Shown here: one piece after another, positions 32,449-40,240 of the stretch | Layout of the letters: the number at the start of each line of letters is the position of its first letter | How positions within the stretch are numbered: the first letter of the stretch is position 1 | Origin: Collimonas silvisoli | GTDB taxonomy: Bacteria; Pseudomonadota; Gammaproteobacteria; Burkholderiales; Burkholderiaceae_D | NCBI RefSeq assembly: GCF_018305005.1 | Contig: NZ_JAGQEG010000033.1 | Location: forward strand, 1 to 55,931 | Length of the DNA stretch: 55,931 nt | Reading direction: 5' to 3' | Position numbers and translations under genes: made by a program | Notes under the pieces: generated by a model | Told to the model about the DNA's origin: nothing | Seen by the model: only the letters and a program-made list of their open reading frames with translations | The model's database searches: none

Positions 32449-33681
32449 TCACTGGATACTGGATGCGAGGTCGAAAATCGGCAAATACATGAGCACCACG
32501 ATGGCGCCGATAATGAGGCCGATGCACAGCATCAAGACCGGCTCGAACAAGCGTGTCGCGACGTCGATGGCGCGGCTCAGGGTTGCCTCCTGAAAAGCGG
32601 CGATGCGCGCCAGGATCTCGGCCAGCTTGCCGGTGCGCTGCGCCACCATCAGCATGCGCAAGGCGACCGGATCGGCCAGGCCGACATGCTGCAACGCCGG
32701 GCCGATGGCGGCGCCCTCCCGGATCGACGCCACCGCGCGCACCAGCTTGCGGCTGTCTTCCGGCGTTAGCAGCGAGCCGCACATATCGAAAGCGCGGACC
32801 GCAGGAATGCCGCCTTCGATCAGCATGCCGCTGGTGCGATAAAACTGTGCATGGCGGAAAATCCGGATCAGCGGCCCGACGATAGGCAGGCGCTGCAGCA
32901 CCGGCAGGTTCCAGCCGGCACGCGAAGCATGGCGGATCGCCCAGACCAGCGACAGGAAAGCGCCGATAAACAGGGCCGCGACCAATTGCGGGTGAGCGTG
33001 GATGGTTTTACCGAGCTGGATCAGAACCTGCGATGCAAACGGAATCTCGCCCCGGGTAGATTCAATCAAGGTGGAGAACTTCGGCACCACTACCGCCAGC
33101 AGGAACAACACCACCAGCGAACCCACCCCCAGCAGCATCAATGGGTAAACCGCCGCCCCCAAAGCCTTGGAGCGGATGGTGCGCAGGGTTTCGAAATTGG
33201 CGGAATAACGGCGCAGCGCAGCCGCCATGTCGCCGGTCTGTTCACTGGCGGAGACGCTGGCGACCAGCAGTTGCGGAAAGACATCGGGCCGCTCGCTCAT
33301 CACCGCCGAGAAGTTGCGGCCCTCCTTGAGCGCTTGCACCATTTTTTCGAACATGCGCCGGGTTTCGGCAAGGCGTTCTTTTTCGGCCAGGGTTTCGAGA
33401 GCGTCGATGATGCCCAGCCCGGCGTCCAGCAGCGCCGCCAGCTCATGTGCGAACAGTGCAATGTCGAGGCGCGTGCGCGCTACCCTGATCCCGCGCCGGC
33501 CGCCCCAGGCGAAGCTGCTGCGGTGCGGTGCGCAGGACAAGACACGCAAGCCCTCCCGTTCAGCCAGCCGGGTCGCCGCCGCGGCGTCGATGGCAGCAAT
33601 CCGCAACGACCGCATCACCCCCGCCTGTGCTTTGGCGACGATATCGAATTCGACGATGCGGGTGAGATGCGGACTGCCCAT
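32449..33681 (-). CDS. gspF: Type II secretion inner-membrane platform protein GspF
   Basis: A 410-aa polytopic protein with two T2SSF domains (about residues 75-195 and 275-400), each with the signature helix pattern (FAHELAALLDAGLGIIDAL; FYRTSGMLIEGGIPAVRAF), and three membrane helices. ATG 33681 is preceded by AGGTGG; a GTG at 33690 is possible. Forms the base on which GspE turns the pseudopilus. Confidence 0.93.
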   Translation of the reverse strand: MGSPHLTRIVEFDIVAKAQAGVMRSLRIAAIDAAAATRLAEREGLRVLSCAPHRSSFAWGGRRGIRVARTRLDIALFAHELAALLDAGLGIIDALETLAEKERLAETRRMFEKMVQALKEGRNFSAVMSERPDVFPQLLVASVSASEQTGDMAAALRRYSANFETLRTIRSKALGAAVYPLMLLGVGSLVVLFLLAVVVPKFSTLIESTRGEIPFASQVLIQLGKTIHAHPQLVAALFIGAFLSLVWAIRHASRAGWNLPVLQRLPIVGPLIRIFRHAQFYRTSGMLIEGGIPAVRAFDMCGSLLTPEDSRKLVRAVASIREGAAIGPALQHVGLADPVALRMLMVAQRTGKLAEILARIAAFQEATLSRAIDVATRLFEPVLMLCIGLIIGAIVVLMYLPIFDLASSIQ

Positions 33682-33690
33682 GGCGGCCAC

Positions 33691-34155
33691 CTAATTAGAC
33701 ATCCAGTTGCCGACGTCAGCGTTCTCGCCGGTACCGCCAGGCTGGCCATCTGCACCCAGTGTGCTCAGGTCCAGTTCGCCATGATCGCCAGGCGATTTGT
33801 AGATATAAGGACGGCCCCAGGGATCTGCCGGCACCGCCTTCTTCAGATACGGCCCCTGCCATTTTTCTTCGTTATTCGGCTTTACGAAAAGGCTATCGAG
33901 ACCCTCCTCGGTAGTAGGGTAGTGCCCCACGTCGAGCCGGTATTGATCGAGCGCCTTCTCCAGCGAGACAATCTGAGCGCGCGCGATTTTGGTATTGGAT
34001 TTGCCGATCTGGTCGAAATAACGCGGAGCGACCATACCGGCAAGAAGGCCGATGATGACAATGACGACGAGCAGTTCAAGCAGCGTAAAACCTGCGCGCC
34101 GTTGGTTAGGGGCCGGCGCAGGATGCTCCAAACTGGCGGCAGCGAGACGCGTCAT
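33691..34155 (-). CDS. gspG: Major pseudopilin GspG
   Basis: A 154-aa protein with a leader, prepilin site RRAG/FTLLELLVVIVIIGLLAGMVAP with Glu +5, and the GspG core: ALDQYRLDVGHYPTTEEGLDSL, PADPWGRPYIYKSPG and a C-terminal GADGQPGGTGENADVGNW calcium-binding loop. It is recognisably the major pseudopilin. ATG 34155 (MTRLAAA) follows AGGGAGA. It is the first gene of the secretion operon, so the promoter lies in the repeat-rich gap upstream. Confidence 0.95.
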   Translation of the reverse strand: MTRLAAASLEHPAPAPNQRRAGFTLLELLVVIVIIGLLAGMVAPRYFDQIGKSNTKIARAQIVSLEKALDQYRLDVGHYPTTEEGLDSLFVKPNNEEKWQGPYLKKAVPADPWGRPYIYKSPGDHGELDLSTLGADGQPGGTGENADVGNWMSN

Positions 34156-34564
34156 TATTATTCTCCCTAGGCCGGCGTGTGGTATTTTTTTCGACGGTTC
34201 TTCTGTGCTTGGATTTCTAGAAGACCCTGCGAGACCGACCCCTATGCTCTTCAGAATACTACCGCCTGTCTTAAAAGCTACTGGGTATATTCCCTCCATT
34301 TGGGGGGGTGTATGGGTAGTTATCCTCAGCCTTCTAAATAGACCTGCTTTCCGCAATGAAGCACGCCAGCGCAAAGCCCCGAAAAAGCATCACCCATACC
34401 CGCCGCCTGGTTTGAAATAGTAGGAAATCCCAGTAGAGCGAGAACAGCTCCGCAGTCGAAAAATATTCTCTTCGAGCAATCGATAACGACACCACGGCAA
34501 TCACCGTTGAAGTTGTTTTTGAAGTTGCAGTTGCAGTTGACGTGAATTCCGCATTGGGACGTTG

Positions 34565-34740
34565 CCAAATGTGGTGCGTGTCAGTCGGGAATTGTGGGAA
34601 GACATGTCTGAGCGCAGCGAGTTGGTCTTCCCACCCGACTGGCACGCGCCACATTTGGGGACCTGACCGAAGGGAAGGCAACGGCTTTGCGGTCGCCTTT
34701 TCTTTGCTTACTTTCTTTTGGCGAAGCAAAAGAAAGTAAG
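34565..34740. repeat. Compound palindromic extragenic element
   Basis: Arms 34565-34604 and 34625-34658 form a long imperfect inverted repeat (CCAAATGTGG..., with an extra AATT in the left arm) around a 20-nt loop. It is followed by a perfect 14-bp stem with 6-nt loop, CTTACTTTCTTTTG (34707-34720) against CAAAAGAAAGTAAG (34727-34740). It looks like a dispersed non-coding repeat. It lies between the SCO/cytochrome genes and gspG. Bases 34375-34564 hold only simple AGTTGC-type repeats. Confidence 0.8.
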
Positions 34741-34842
34741 TAGCTGCCGGGCTACCCCCGGCATGTATCCACGGAGTAGAAAACGTTTCAAGTAACGACG
34801 ACCGATCGTTCTTTGAGTGCAAAGGCATGTACTCCGTGGCCC

Positions 34843-34906
34843 GTTAATTGGGGTCAGAGTAATTTTCGCGAAACCCGCGCGAAAAAAAACTCTGACCCCA
34901 ATTAAC
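34843..34906. repeat. Perfect inverted repeat with GGGGTCAGAGT core (REP-like)
   Basis: GTTAATTGGGGTCAGAGT (34843-34860) is the exact reverse complement of 34889-34906. The 28-nt interior contains TTTTCGCG/CGCGAAAA arms, extending the fold. It lies 20 bp after the SCO gene and may act as its terminator. The GGGTCAGAGT motif is common in REP sequences mobilised by RAYT transposases; no such gene is seen here. Confidence 0.8.
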
Positions 34907-34925
34907 TATTGCTGGAGCTGCCGGC

Positions 34926-35558
34926 TCACTTCGACGCCACCAATTCATGGTAAGCCCCCAACAACTCCGCCACAGTAGCAAAACCATCGATCCGCAACCA
35001 AGGCCTGCCAGGCGCAGCCCGCAACAGCATCACCGGATTATGCTTCATCTTGTCGCCCCGATAGACATCGAAAGCCCGCTGCGTAGCAACACTCGCCGCC
35101 ACCGTCCCCGTGTAATGCTGCCACTCCGGCCCCGCCCCGTATTTCTTCGCATACTCCGTCAAACGCGCCGGCGTATCCTGCTCCGGATCGATCGAAATCG
35201 ACATCATGTGCACCTTGTCCCGCTCGCTGCCAAGATCGCTCTGCAACTGCGACAGCGTCTGGCTGATCATCGGACAGATCGAGGTGCAAGTGGTGTAGAT
35301 GAAAGTCAGGATCACCGGCCGGCCGTCGTTCAGCTCATTGATAAGCGACACCGCTTTGCCATCCTCCCTCACCAGCGAAACCGCCGGCGGCGTGTAATCC
35401 ACCGTCGAACGCATGATCTCCGACATCATGTGATGGTGGTGAGCATGCGGATCCGGTGTGCTCACAGCGGACACGCTAGCGGCAAAGGCCAGCGGCGCAA
35501 TCGCCCCAATGGCTGTCAGCGCCAGGGTAGCGGCCAAGGATTTGATGACTGTTTTCAT
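34926..35558 (-). CDS. SCO1/SenC-family copper chaperone/thioredoxin-like protein
   Basis: A 210-aa exported protein with signal peptide (cleavage about residue 26), a His/Met-rich metal-binding stretch (DPHAHHHHMM) and a thioredoxin fold with the CxxxC copper motif TTCTSICPM and a late His (MKHNPVMLL). SCO proteins deliver copper to or reduce cysteines of cupro-enzymes such as cytochrome oxidase. Here no oxidase genes are present, but three multicopper-oxidase-like genes are upstream in the same direction, so they are the likely clients. GGAGCAATTGCC precedes ATG 35558. Confidence 0.9.
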   Translation of the reverse strand: MKTVIKSLAATLALTAIGAIAPLAFAASVSAVSTPDPHAHHHHMMSEIMRSTVDYTPPAVSLVREDGKAVSLINELNDGRPVILTFIYTTCTSICPMISQTLSQLQSDLGSERDKVHMMSISIDPEQDTPARLTEYAKKYGAGPEWQHYTGTVAASVATQRAFDVYRGDKMKHNPVMLLRAAPGRPWLRIDGFATVAELLGAYHELVASK

Positions 35559-35602
35559 GGCAATTGCTCCTAAAATTGGACTAATCTCACATCACCTCGC
35601 CG

Positions 35603-37288
35603 CTACGGCACAACCCAGTCGCTGTCAGCCACCAGCCGCACGCCGTGCGCGTCGGCAAACCGGACGATATAGCCGCCCTTGGAGGCAAAGCGCTGACCCG
35701 ACGCCAGCGTCAGGCGCGGATAGTAGCCGGTGAGGATGCGGCGTTCCAGCATGTCCTCGATGCGCTCGACCAGATAGTCGCCGACAAACGTATCGACCAT
35801 GTGGCTGAGCGTCTCCGCCAGCAGCCCGCAGGCAAGATAGGTGTCAGCCTGAACCTGCTCCGCCACCACAGGAATATGCCGGATCGAGAACCAGCCGAAC
35901 GCATAGTCGACCCGGTAGCGGCGGCGCTCCGGCAGATCAACCGGATAGGCCAGACGTGTGCTGTAGCGCCAGCTCGACGGCAACGGCGCCTGCTCAAGAC
36001 CGCCCATCAGCCCCGACATGAAGACGGTAGTCGACGCTGCCGGCGCGGGGATAGTTTCGAGCGCGGCGATATCGGCCGGGCGCAGCCACAGCACCAGCGT
36101 ATTGGTGCGCGCCCCTCCCTTGAGCGCCTTGGCGATACTCTCGCCGGATTCGAGAACCCGGCTCGACACCGCAATCCCACGATGTTTGAGCGCCACGGCG
36201 AGCGCCTGGGCGCCCGCCTCGCCGCTGTCGCCGGCGCGATAGATCTGGCGCACGCTCTTCACCCCCTTAGCACTATCTGCATCGAGAATATTTTTTGCGA
36301 TCAGTTCTGCTTCCAGCAATACGCCCTTGGACAGATACAGCGAATAGAAATCGCTGTCACCGCCTACCGGCGTCTCGACGTTGGGAAACAGGCAGGGTAC
36401 CGCCTCATGCTCACAGAAGGCATGAACCGGCGCCCAGTTCTTGCCGCCCAGCCCCGACACCACCGCAAACACCGGCTCCGCGGCCAGATGCTGTTTCAGT
36501 TGCTCTTCCCAGCCTGCCGCCGGGCCGGTCAGTTCCCAGACGTGCAACTGCCAGCGGCGATTCACCATGAACATCATTCTGCGCGAGGTGCGCAAGGGTG
36601 GCGTGGCGCCAAGCGGGAAGGCGTTCTTGTCGGTGAAGTATTGTTCCAGCACAGCGAGCATGCCGCGCCGTTTCACCGGATCTGCATCCGGCGTAATGAT
36701 GGTGGCAAAGTGCAGTACCGTATCCGTGACCCCGCGCGGCCGGCGCTGATCGAGACGCTTCAGATAAGCGATCAGCGCCGCCATGTCGGCGTCGTTCAGC
36801 GCGAACTGCGGCATCAGGTAACTGAGCGGCTTGCCTTCCGAGTTGATGCCGGCGCGGATCGCCCTGGCGATGGTCTCATCGGTGTACGGCTCGCGATCGG
36901 CGCGTATGCCGTCGACGTAGGGCAGGTCGAGATCCGCCATGTCTTTGGCGCGCGGATGGAACAGATAACGACCGGTGATGGGCGGGATGATGTCGCGGCC
37001 GGCTTTGGCGCCAAGGCCGCTGGGCCGATGACAATTGATGCAGGCCGCAGCGGCGCCCTGCAGCCGCACCCCGGCCTCGCGGGTGGCCTCAAGCGGCTGA
37101 CCCGAGCCCTGTATGCCGTGCCGGAAGATCGCTTCGCCGGCGTCTGCCGGCGCGCCGCCGCTGGCCTCGCTGGCCGGCGCCAGTGCGAGCGGCGCGGCGC
37201 ACAGGGCGCCGGCATGAAACACCAACGCCAACACCAACGCAAAAAAAGGCACAAGCGCGAGCGATGCGGGCCGCCACACTTGTGCCAA
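35603..37288 (-). CDS. Cytochrome c fused to a periplasmic substrate-binding-like domain
   Basis: An exported protein of about 561 aa. After the signal peptide it has one class-I cytochrome c domain (CINCH near residue 81, distal Met probably in SYLMPQF), then a domain of about 350 residues resembling ABC/Leu-binding-protein-type receptors (VFAVVSGLGGKNWAPVHAFCEHEAVPCLFP). I favour TTG 37288 because GAGGGG lies 6 bp upstream and the signal peptide then starts at residue 1; ATG 37399, 2 bp after the upstream stop, would add 37 non-signal residues and has no SD. It could couple ligand sensing or a protein contact to electron transfer. Partner unknown. Confidence 0.75.
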   Translation of the reverse strand: MAQVWRPASLALVPFFALVLALVFHAGALCAAPLALAPASEASGGAPADAGEAIFRHGIQGSGQPLEATREAGVRLQGAAAACINCHRPSGLGAKAGRDIIPPITGRYLFHPRAKDMADLDLPYVDGIRADREPYTDETIARAIRAGINSEGKPLSYLMPQFALNDADMAALIAYLKRLDQRRPRGVTDTVLHFATIITPDADPVKRRGMLAVLEQYFTDKNAFPLGATPPLRTSRRMMFMVNRRWQLHVWELTGPAAGWEEQLKQHLAAEPVFAVVSGLGGKNWAPVHAFCEHEAVPCLFPNVETPVGGDSDFYSLYLSKGVLLEAELIAKNILDADSAKGVKSVRQIYRAGDSGEAGAQALAVALKHRGIAVSSRVLESGESIAKALKGGARTNTLVLWLRPADIAALETIPAPAASTTVFMSGLMGGLEQAPLPSSWRYSTRLAYPVDLPERRRYRVDYAFGWFSIRHIPVVAEQVQADTYLACGLLAETLSHMVDTFVGDYLVERIEDMLERRILTGYYPRLTLASGQRFASKGGYIVRFADAHGVRLVADSDWVVP

Positions 37289-37401
37289 AACAACCCCTCG
37301 AAAAAATATTCTTATCCTTGCAAAACCGCTTTCTCTGCCGAGCATCGGCCGAGCCGGCCAGATCGGCTCAGCGCTCAGCCTCGACAGTTGCGCGGCCATG
37401 G

Positions 37402-38271
37402 CTAACGGGCCGGCCGGCCGGTTTCCCGGACTGCCTGCTCGGTGTCGGCGCCTATCGAAACCGCATTGGTACGCCCCTGCGTGCCGGGCTTGCCGAAGCG
37501 CCAGTCTTCCAATGGCGGATTGAGAGCGATCTTTTCAATCACCAGCTTATTCTTGCGTTGGGCCGTGCCTACGCCGGTTTCAATCGTGGCCGGAATCTGC
37601 AAACCTTCGACCTTCTGGTAGTTGCGGTAAAACACCGATACCGTCGCTGAATGGCCGAGCGCGGTGTGGGTCTCGCGGTCGTATTTGAGGTCCAGAAAAG
37701 TCTCGGCGTCGACCCACACGTGATGACTGACGCCGGACGGCAATCTGACGCTCAGCCGATAGGCCTTATGCCCCTCCACTTCATCCAGCCCGTCCAAGGC
37801 CACGGCAATCCCCTTGGCCTGATAGTCGATGAGCGGCCCATCGATGACCTGTTCCTCATGCGCAAACTTCAGCTCATCCGCTGTATAGGGTTGCAGATCC
37901 GGCTTGCCGTTGCGGCTCGGACGCAGTTTCCAGCCATTGGCGCCGTCATACACGCGCACTGCCACCTGATTGAGCGCCGTGATTTCAAAGCGCGTCTTGT
38001 TTGGACGTTTCAGTTCAAGCACAAACGGCAGAGTCGGCAGCACCACATTCGCGCTCTCGACGTGTCCGACCCAGATCATGGTCTGGATCTTGCGCCAGGC
38101 GTCCGCCCCGCCCCTCGCGGCAACGTTTTTCTCGACGATCTGGGCCGCGCTCAAACCAGGCTCGCTGCTTGGCCCCGCCGCCGGCTCCTCGGCACAGGCG
38201 AGCGTTGAAACACAAGCGAAAATACAAGTGGAAAGCACCCACCGTACGATCCGGTTTGAAGGCAGGTTCAT
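37402..38271 (-). CDS. LolA/RseB-like outer-membrane lipoprotein-sorting family protein (copy 1)
   Basis: A 289-aa exported protein with signal peptide ending near ACAEEP. The core starts LSAAQIVEKNVAARGGADAW and continues as a LolA-like half-barrel (IQTMIWVGHVES ... KRPNKTRFEI ... VRVYDGANGWKL). It is a paralogue of the next gene (38285-39133), with the same blocks in the same order, so the pair arose by tandem duplication. The fold binds acyl chains or lipids in the periplasm. In this locus it may help place a lipoprotein or extracellular oxidase. Confidence 0.78.
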   Translation of the reverse strand: MNLPSNRIVRWVLSTCIFACVSTLACAEEPAAGPSSEPGLSAAQIVEKNVAARGGADAWRKIQTMIWVGHVESANVVLPTLPFVLELKRPNKTRFEITALNQVAVRVYDGANGWKLRPSRNGKPDLQPYTADELKFAHEEQVIDGPLIDYQAKGIAVALDGLDEVEGHKAYRLSVRLPSGVSHHVWVDAETFLDLKYDRETHTALGHSATVSVFYRNYQKVEGLQIPATIETGVGTAQRKNKLVIEKIALNPPLEDWRFGKPGTQGRTNAVSIGADTEQAVRETGRPAR

Positions 38272-38284
38272 GGTCGGCCATCCC

Positions 38285-39133
38285 TTATTGGCTGGATACC
38301 TTGGCTACCGCCAGCTGCGGTTTGGCAAACATGGCGTCAGTCGTGGGTGGATTCAGCGTTACGTGCTGAATGCTGATCTTGTGGCTGGCTTTGGCGCCGG
38401 CCACGACCGTCTCCAGGAGGTACGGCACGGTCAAGCCGTTTTCGGTCTTGTAGTCGCGGTAGTAAATGGCGACGTTGTGCATCCTGCCGTCAAGTTTGCG
38501 CGGTTCGCCTTCGATTTTGAGTTCCAGGAAACTCTTGGCGTCGATCCACAAGTGCCGCTCGACGTGGTCTTTTGTCGTCAGCTTCAGTTTGTAGGCGCTG
38601 TGCCCCTCCACCTGTTCCATGCCTTGCAATTCAACCGTCGAGCCCTTGGCGGCGTAATCAATCAGCGCCCCGTCCAGCTCGGTCGAGGCAGCGGCCGACT
38701 TGGCTTCGGCAGGGGTGTAAGGCTCGACTTCGTCGCGGCCCAGGTAGGGCCGCACCTTCCAGCCTTGCACGCCATCGTAGACCTGCACTGCCGTTTGCTC
38801 CTGGAAGCGCAGTTCGAAGCGGCTCTTGTGCGGCCGCTTCATGGTCATCACGAACGGCAACGACACCTCCTGCTTGCCGCCGACATCGATTTTCCCCGAC
38901 ATGCTCATGCTGCCGACTGCGCGCCAGGCTTGCAGCCCGCCGCGCGCCGCCACATTCTTGTCGACGATCTGCGCTGCGCTCAAGCGGCTTGCCGGCGCGC
39001 TGACGGCTGCTACAGCTTTTTTAGCTGCAGGCTTAGCGGCTGCGGGTTTGGCGGCTGCGGTGGCTGCAACTGTCATGGCGGGCGTGGCCGCAAGTGACGC
39101 CAGGCCAAAAGCCAGCAAGAGAAATCGTTTCAT
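38285..39133 (-). CDS. LolA/RseB-like outer-membrane lipoprotein-sorting family protein (copy 2)
   Basis: A 282-aa protein with signal peptide and an Ala/Lys-rich stretch, then LSAAQIVDKNVAARGGLQAW and VQVYDGVQGWKVRPYLGRD, parallel to copy 1. GGAGGATGCACTC precedes ATG 39133. Directly upstream (about 39150-39181) is a short direct repeat of CTTATTTATCTCG. The two copies have diverged enough for different ligands or partners. Confidence 0.78.
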   Translation of the reverse strand: MKRFLLLAFGLASLAATPAMTVAATAAAKPAAAKPAAKKAVAAVSAPASRLSAAQIVDKNVAARGGLQAWRAVGSMSMSGKIDVGGKQEVSLPFVMTMKRPHKSRFELRFQEQTAVQVYDGVQGWKVRPYLGRDEVEPYTPAEAKSAAASTELDGALIDYAAKGSTVELQGMEQVEGHSAYKLKLTTKDHVERHLWIDAKSFLELKIEGEPRKLDGRMHNVAIYYRDYKTENGLTVPYLLETVVAGAKASHKISIQHVTLNPPTTDAMFAKPQLAVAKVSSQ

Positions 39134-39211
39134 GAGTGCATCCTCCTTAACTTATTTATCTCGGCTTACTTATTTATCTCGACTCATCCATCACAAATCG
39201 CTCGCAGCTGA

Positions 39212-39748
39212 TCATTCAACCAGCAGCCCGTCAAAATGAAAGGAACCGATCACCACATTGACACGGTCCCCCGCTTTAATCAGATTGCCCTTGTTGGAAA
39301 ACACCATCCAATACTCCTGCCCGATTTCCGGCGTACCGGTCTGCCGCAGCTGGCCGATTTTGTCCATGACCGGGATTTGCAGCAAGGCATGGCTCTTTTG
39401 CCCGAGCAGGTAAGGCGTCGCAATCTTTTCGCTCAATGCCTTGGCTCTGACCGGGTCGATAACCCGGTAGCTGAAGCGAATCAGGTTGCCCGATGCGGTG
39501 CGGCGCACGATCAGATTGTCGACACCGCCGTAAGCCTGGTAGAAAGTCTTGGCGTGCCTCGGTATCTTCACCGGCTGATAGGGAGAAGACTTGCCGGCCG
39601 CCGGCCGCGCAGCGCCAGGAACAGCCGCCGGAGTCTGCTGTGACTGGGCGGATCGCGCCGAGGCCGCAGCGGCCCACAGGCTGCACGCCAGCAGCGTCGC
39701 GATGGCCGCCATCGTCGCTGATCTCACTGTCTCTGCGGACATGTTCAT
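39212..39748 (-). CDS. Exported protein of unknown function
   Basis: A 178-aa protein with signal peptide (hydrophobic about residues 11-28). The mature part holds IPRHAKTFYQAYGGVDNLIVR, NLIRFSYRVIDPVRAKAL and a C-terminal small-beta region (LIKAGDRVNVVIGSFHFDGLLVE). I do not recognise the family. It lies between the small exported protein and the LolA-like pair, so it is likely part of the same envelope system. AGGGAAAAAC precedes ATG 39748. Confidence 0.75.
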   Translation of the reverse strand: MNMSAETVRSATMAAIATLLACSLWAAAASARSAQSQQTPAAVPGAARPAAGKSSPYQPVKIPRHAKTFYQAYGGVDNLIVRRTASGNLIRFSYRVIDPVRAKALSEKIATPYLLGQKSHALLQIPVMDKIGQLRQTGTPEIGQEYWMVFSNKGNLIKAGDRVNVVIGSFHFDGLLVE

Positions 39749-39753
39749 GTTTT

Positions 39754-39793
39754 TCCCTGTTGACCACGTTGGCCACGTTGGCGACGTTGGCCC
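39754..39793. repeat. 9-bp tandem microsatellite (ACGTTGGCC units)
   Basis: About four units of GTTGGCCAC/GTTGGCGAC type lie directly before the ATG of the 178-aa gene. Copy-number change would alter spacing from the upstream gene. Same unit length as at 1263-1313. Confidence 0.75.
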
Positions 39794-39801
39794 CTCTTGC
39801 G

Positions 39802-40125
39802 CTAGTTATTTGCCGCGAGGGCGTCGGCGCACGCCGCTACCACCTCATCCTTGGTTGCCTTCCTTAGTTGCTCGGAGATAGCCTCATAGGCCTGCCGATA
39901 CGCCTCAGTCCTGCGTGCAGCTTCAATGTCTGCATCAGGCATATCGGAAATCAAGGGCGTCAGCAATTCCTTGTACTTGGCGCTGTCGGTCGGATTGACT
40001 TGGCCGCATCGGGCAACGATGGCTTCCATTTCGCCGAGTGCTGCTTCATCCACCGGTGGTTCGGCCGTGACCGCCAGCGGCAAAGCAACTGCTGCGCACC
40101 AAGGAACGAGCAGATAGAGTTTCAT
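39802..40125 (-). CDS. Small exported protein of unknown function
   Basis: A 107-aa protein with signal peptide (MKLYLLVPWCAAVALPLAVTA/E). The mature part is about 87 residues, mainly helical and acidic, with two Cys (ARCGQVNP, VAACADAL) that may form a disulfide. GAAGGAGAAATAGC precedes ATG 40125. I do not recognise it. It is the first small gene after the giant oxidase-like gene. Confidence 0.75.
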   Translation of the reverse strand: MKLYLLVPWCAAVALPLAVTAEPPVDEAALGEMEAIVARCGQVNPTDSAKYKELLTPLISDMPDADIEAARRTEAYRQAYEAISEQLRKATKDEVVAACADALAANN

Positions 40126-40161
40126 GCTATTTCTCCTTCAAACACGTTGCCGTCGATGACA

Positions 40162-40234
40162 GCCGGGTGCCGATCGCACCCGGCCCACCAGCGGAAGATT
40201 TCCAGACTGCCCGCCGGGTTCCTCCCGCGGGCAG
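40162..40234 (-). terminator. Two strong hairpins after the giant MCO-like gene
   Basis: GCCGGGTGC (40162-40170) pairs perfectly with GCACCCGGC (40176-40184) and CTGCCCGC (40207-40214) with GCGGGCAG (40227-40234). They fall between the giant gene's stop and the next gene. They may attenuate transcription or stabilise the 8.6-kb mRNA; no long U-run follows. Confidence 0.5.
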
Positions 40235-40240
40235 CATCAC

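Noticed and set aside
31005-32492. 495-aa plus-strand ORF opposite gspE
   Set aside because: The minus strand has all GspE motifs; the plus frame is compositionally a shadow.
34326-34828. Small ORFs in the palindrome-rich gap upstream of gspG
   Set aside because: They are translations of a repeated palindromic element, not proteins with independent support.
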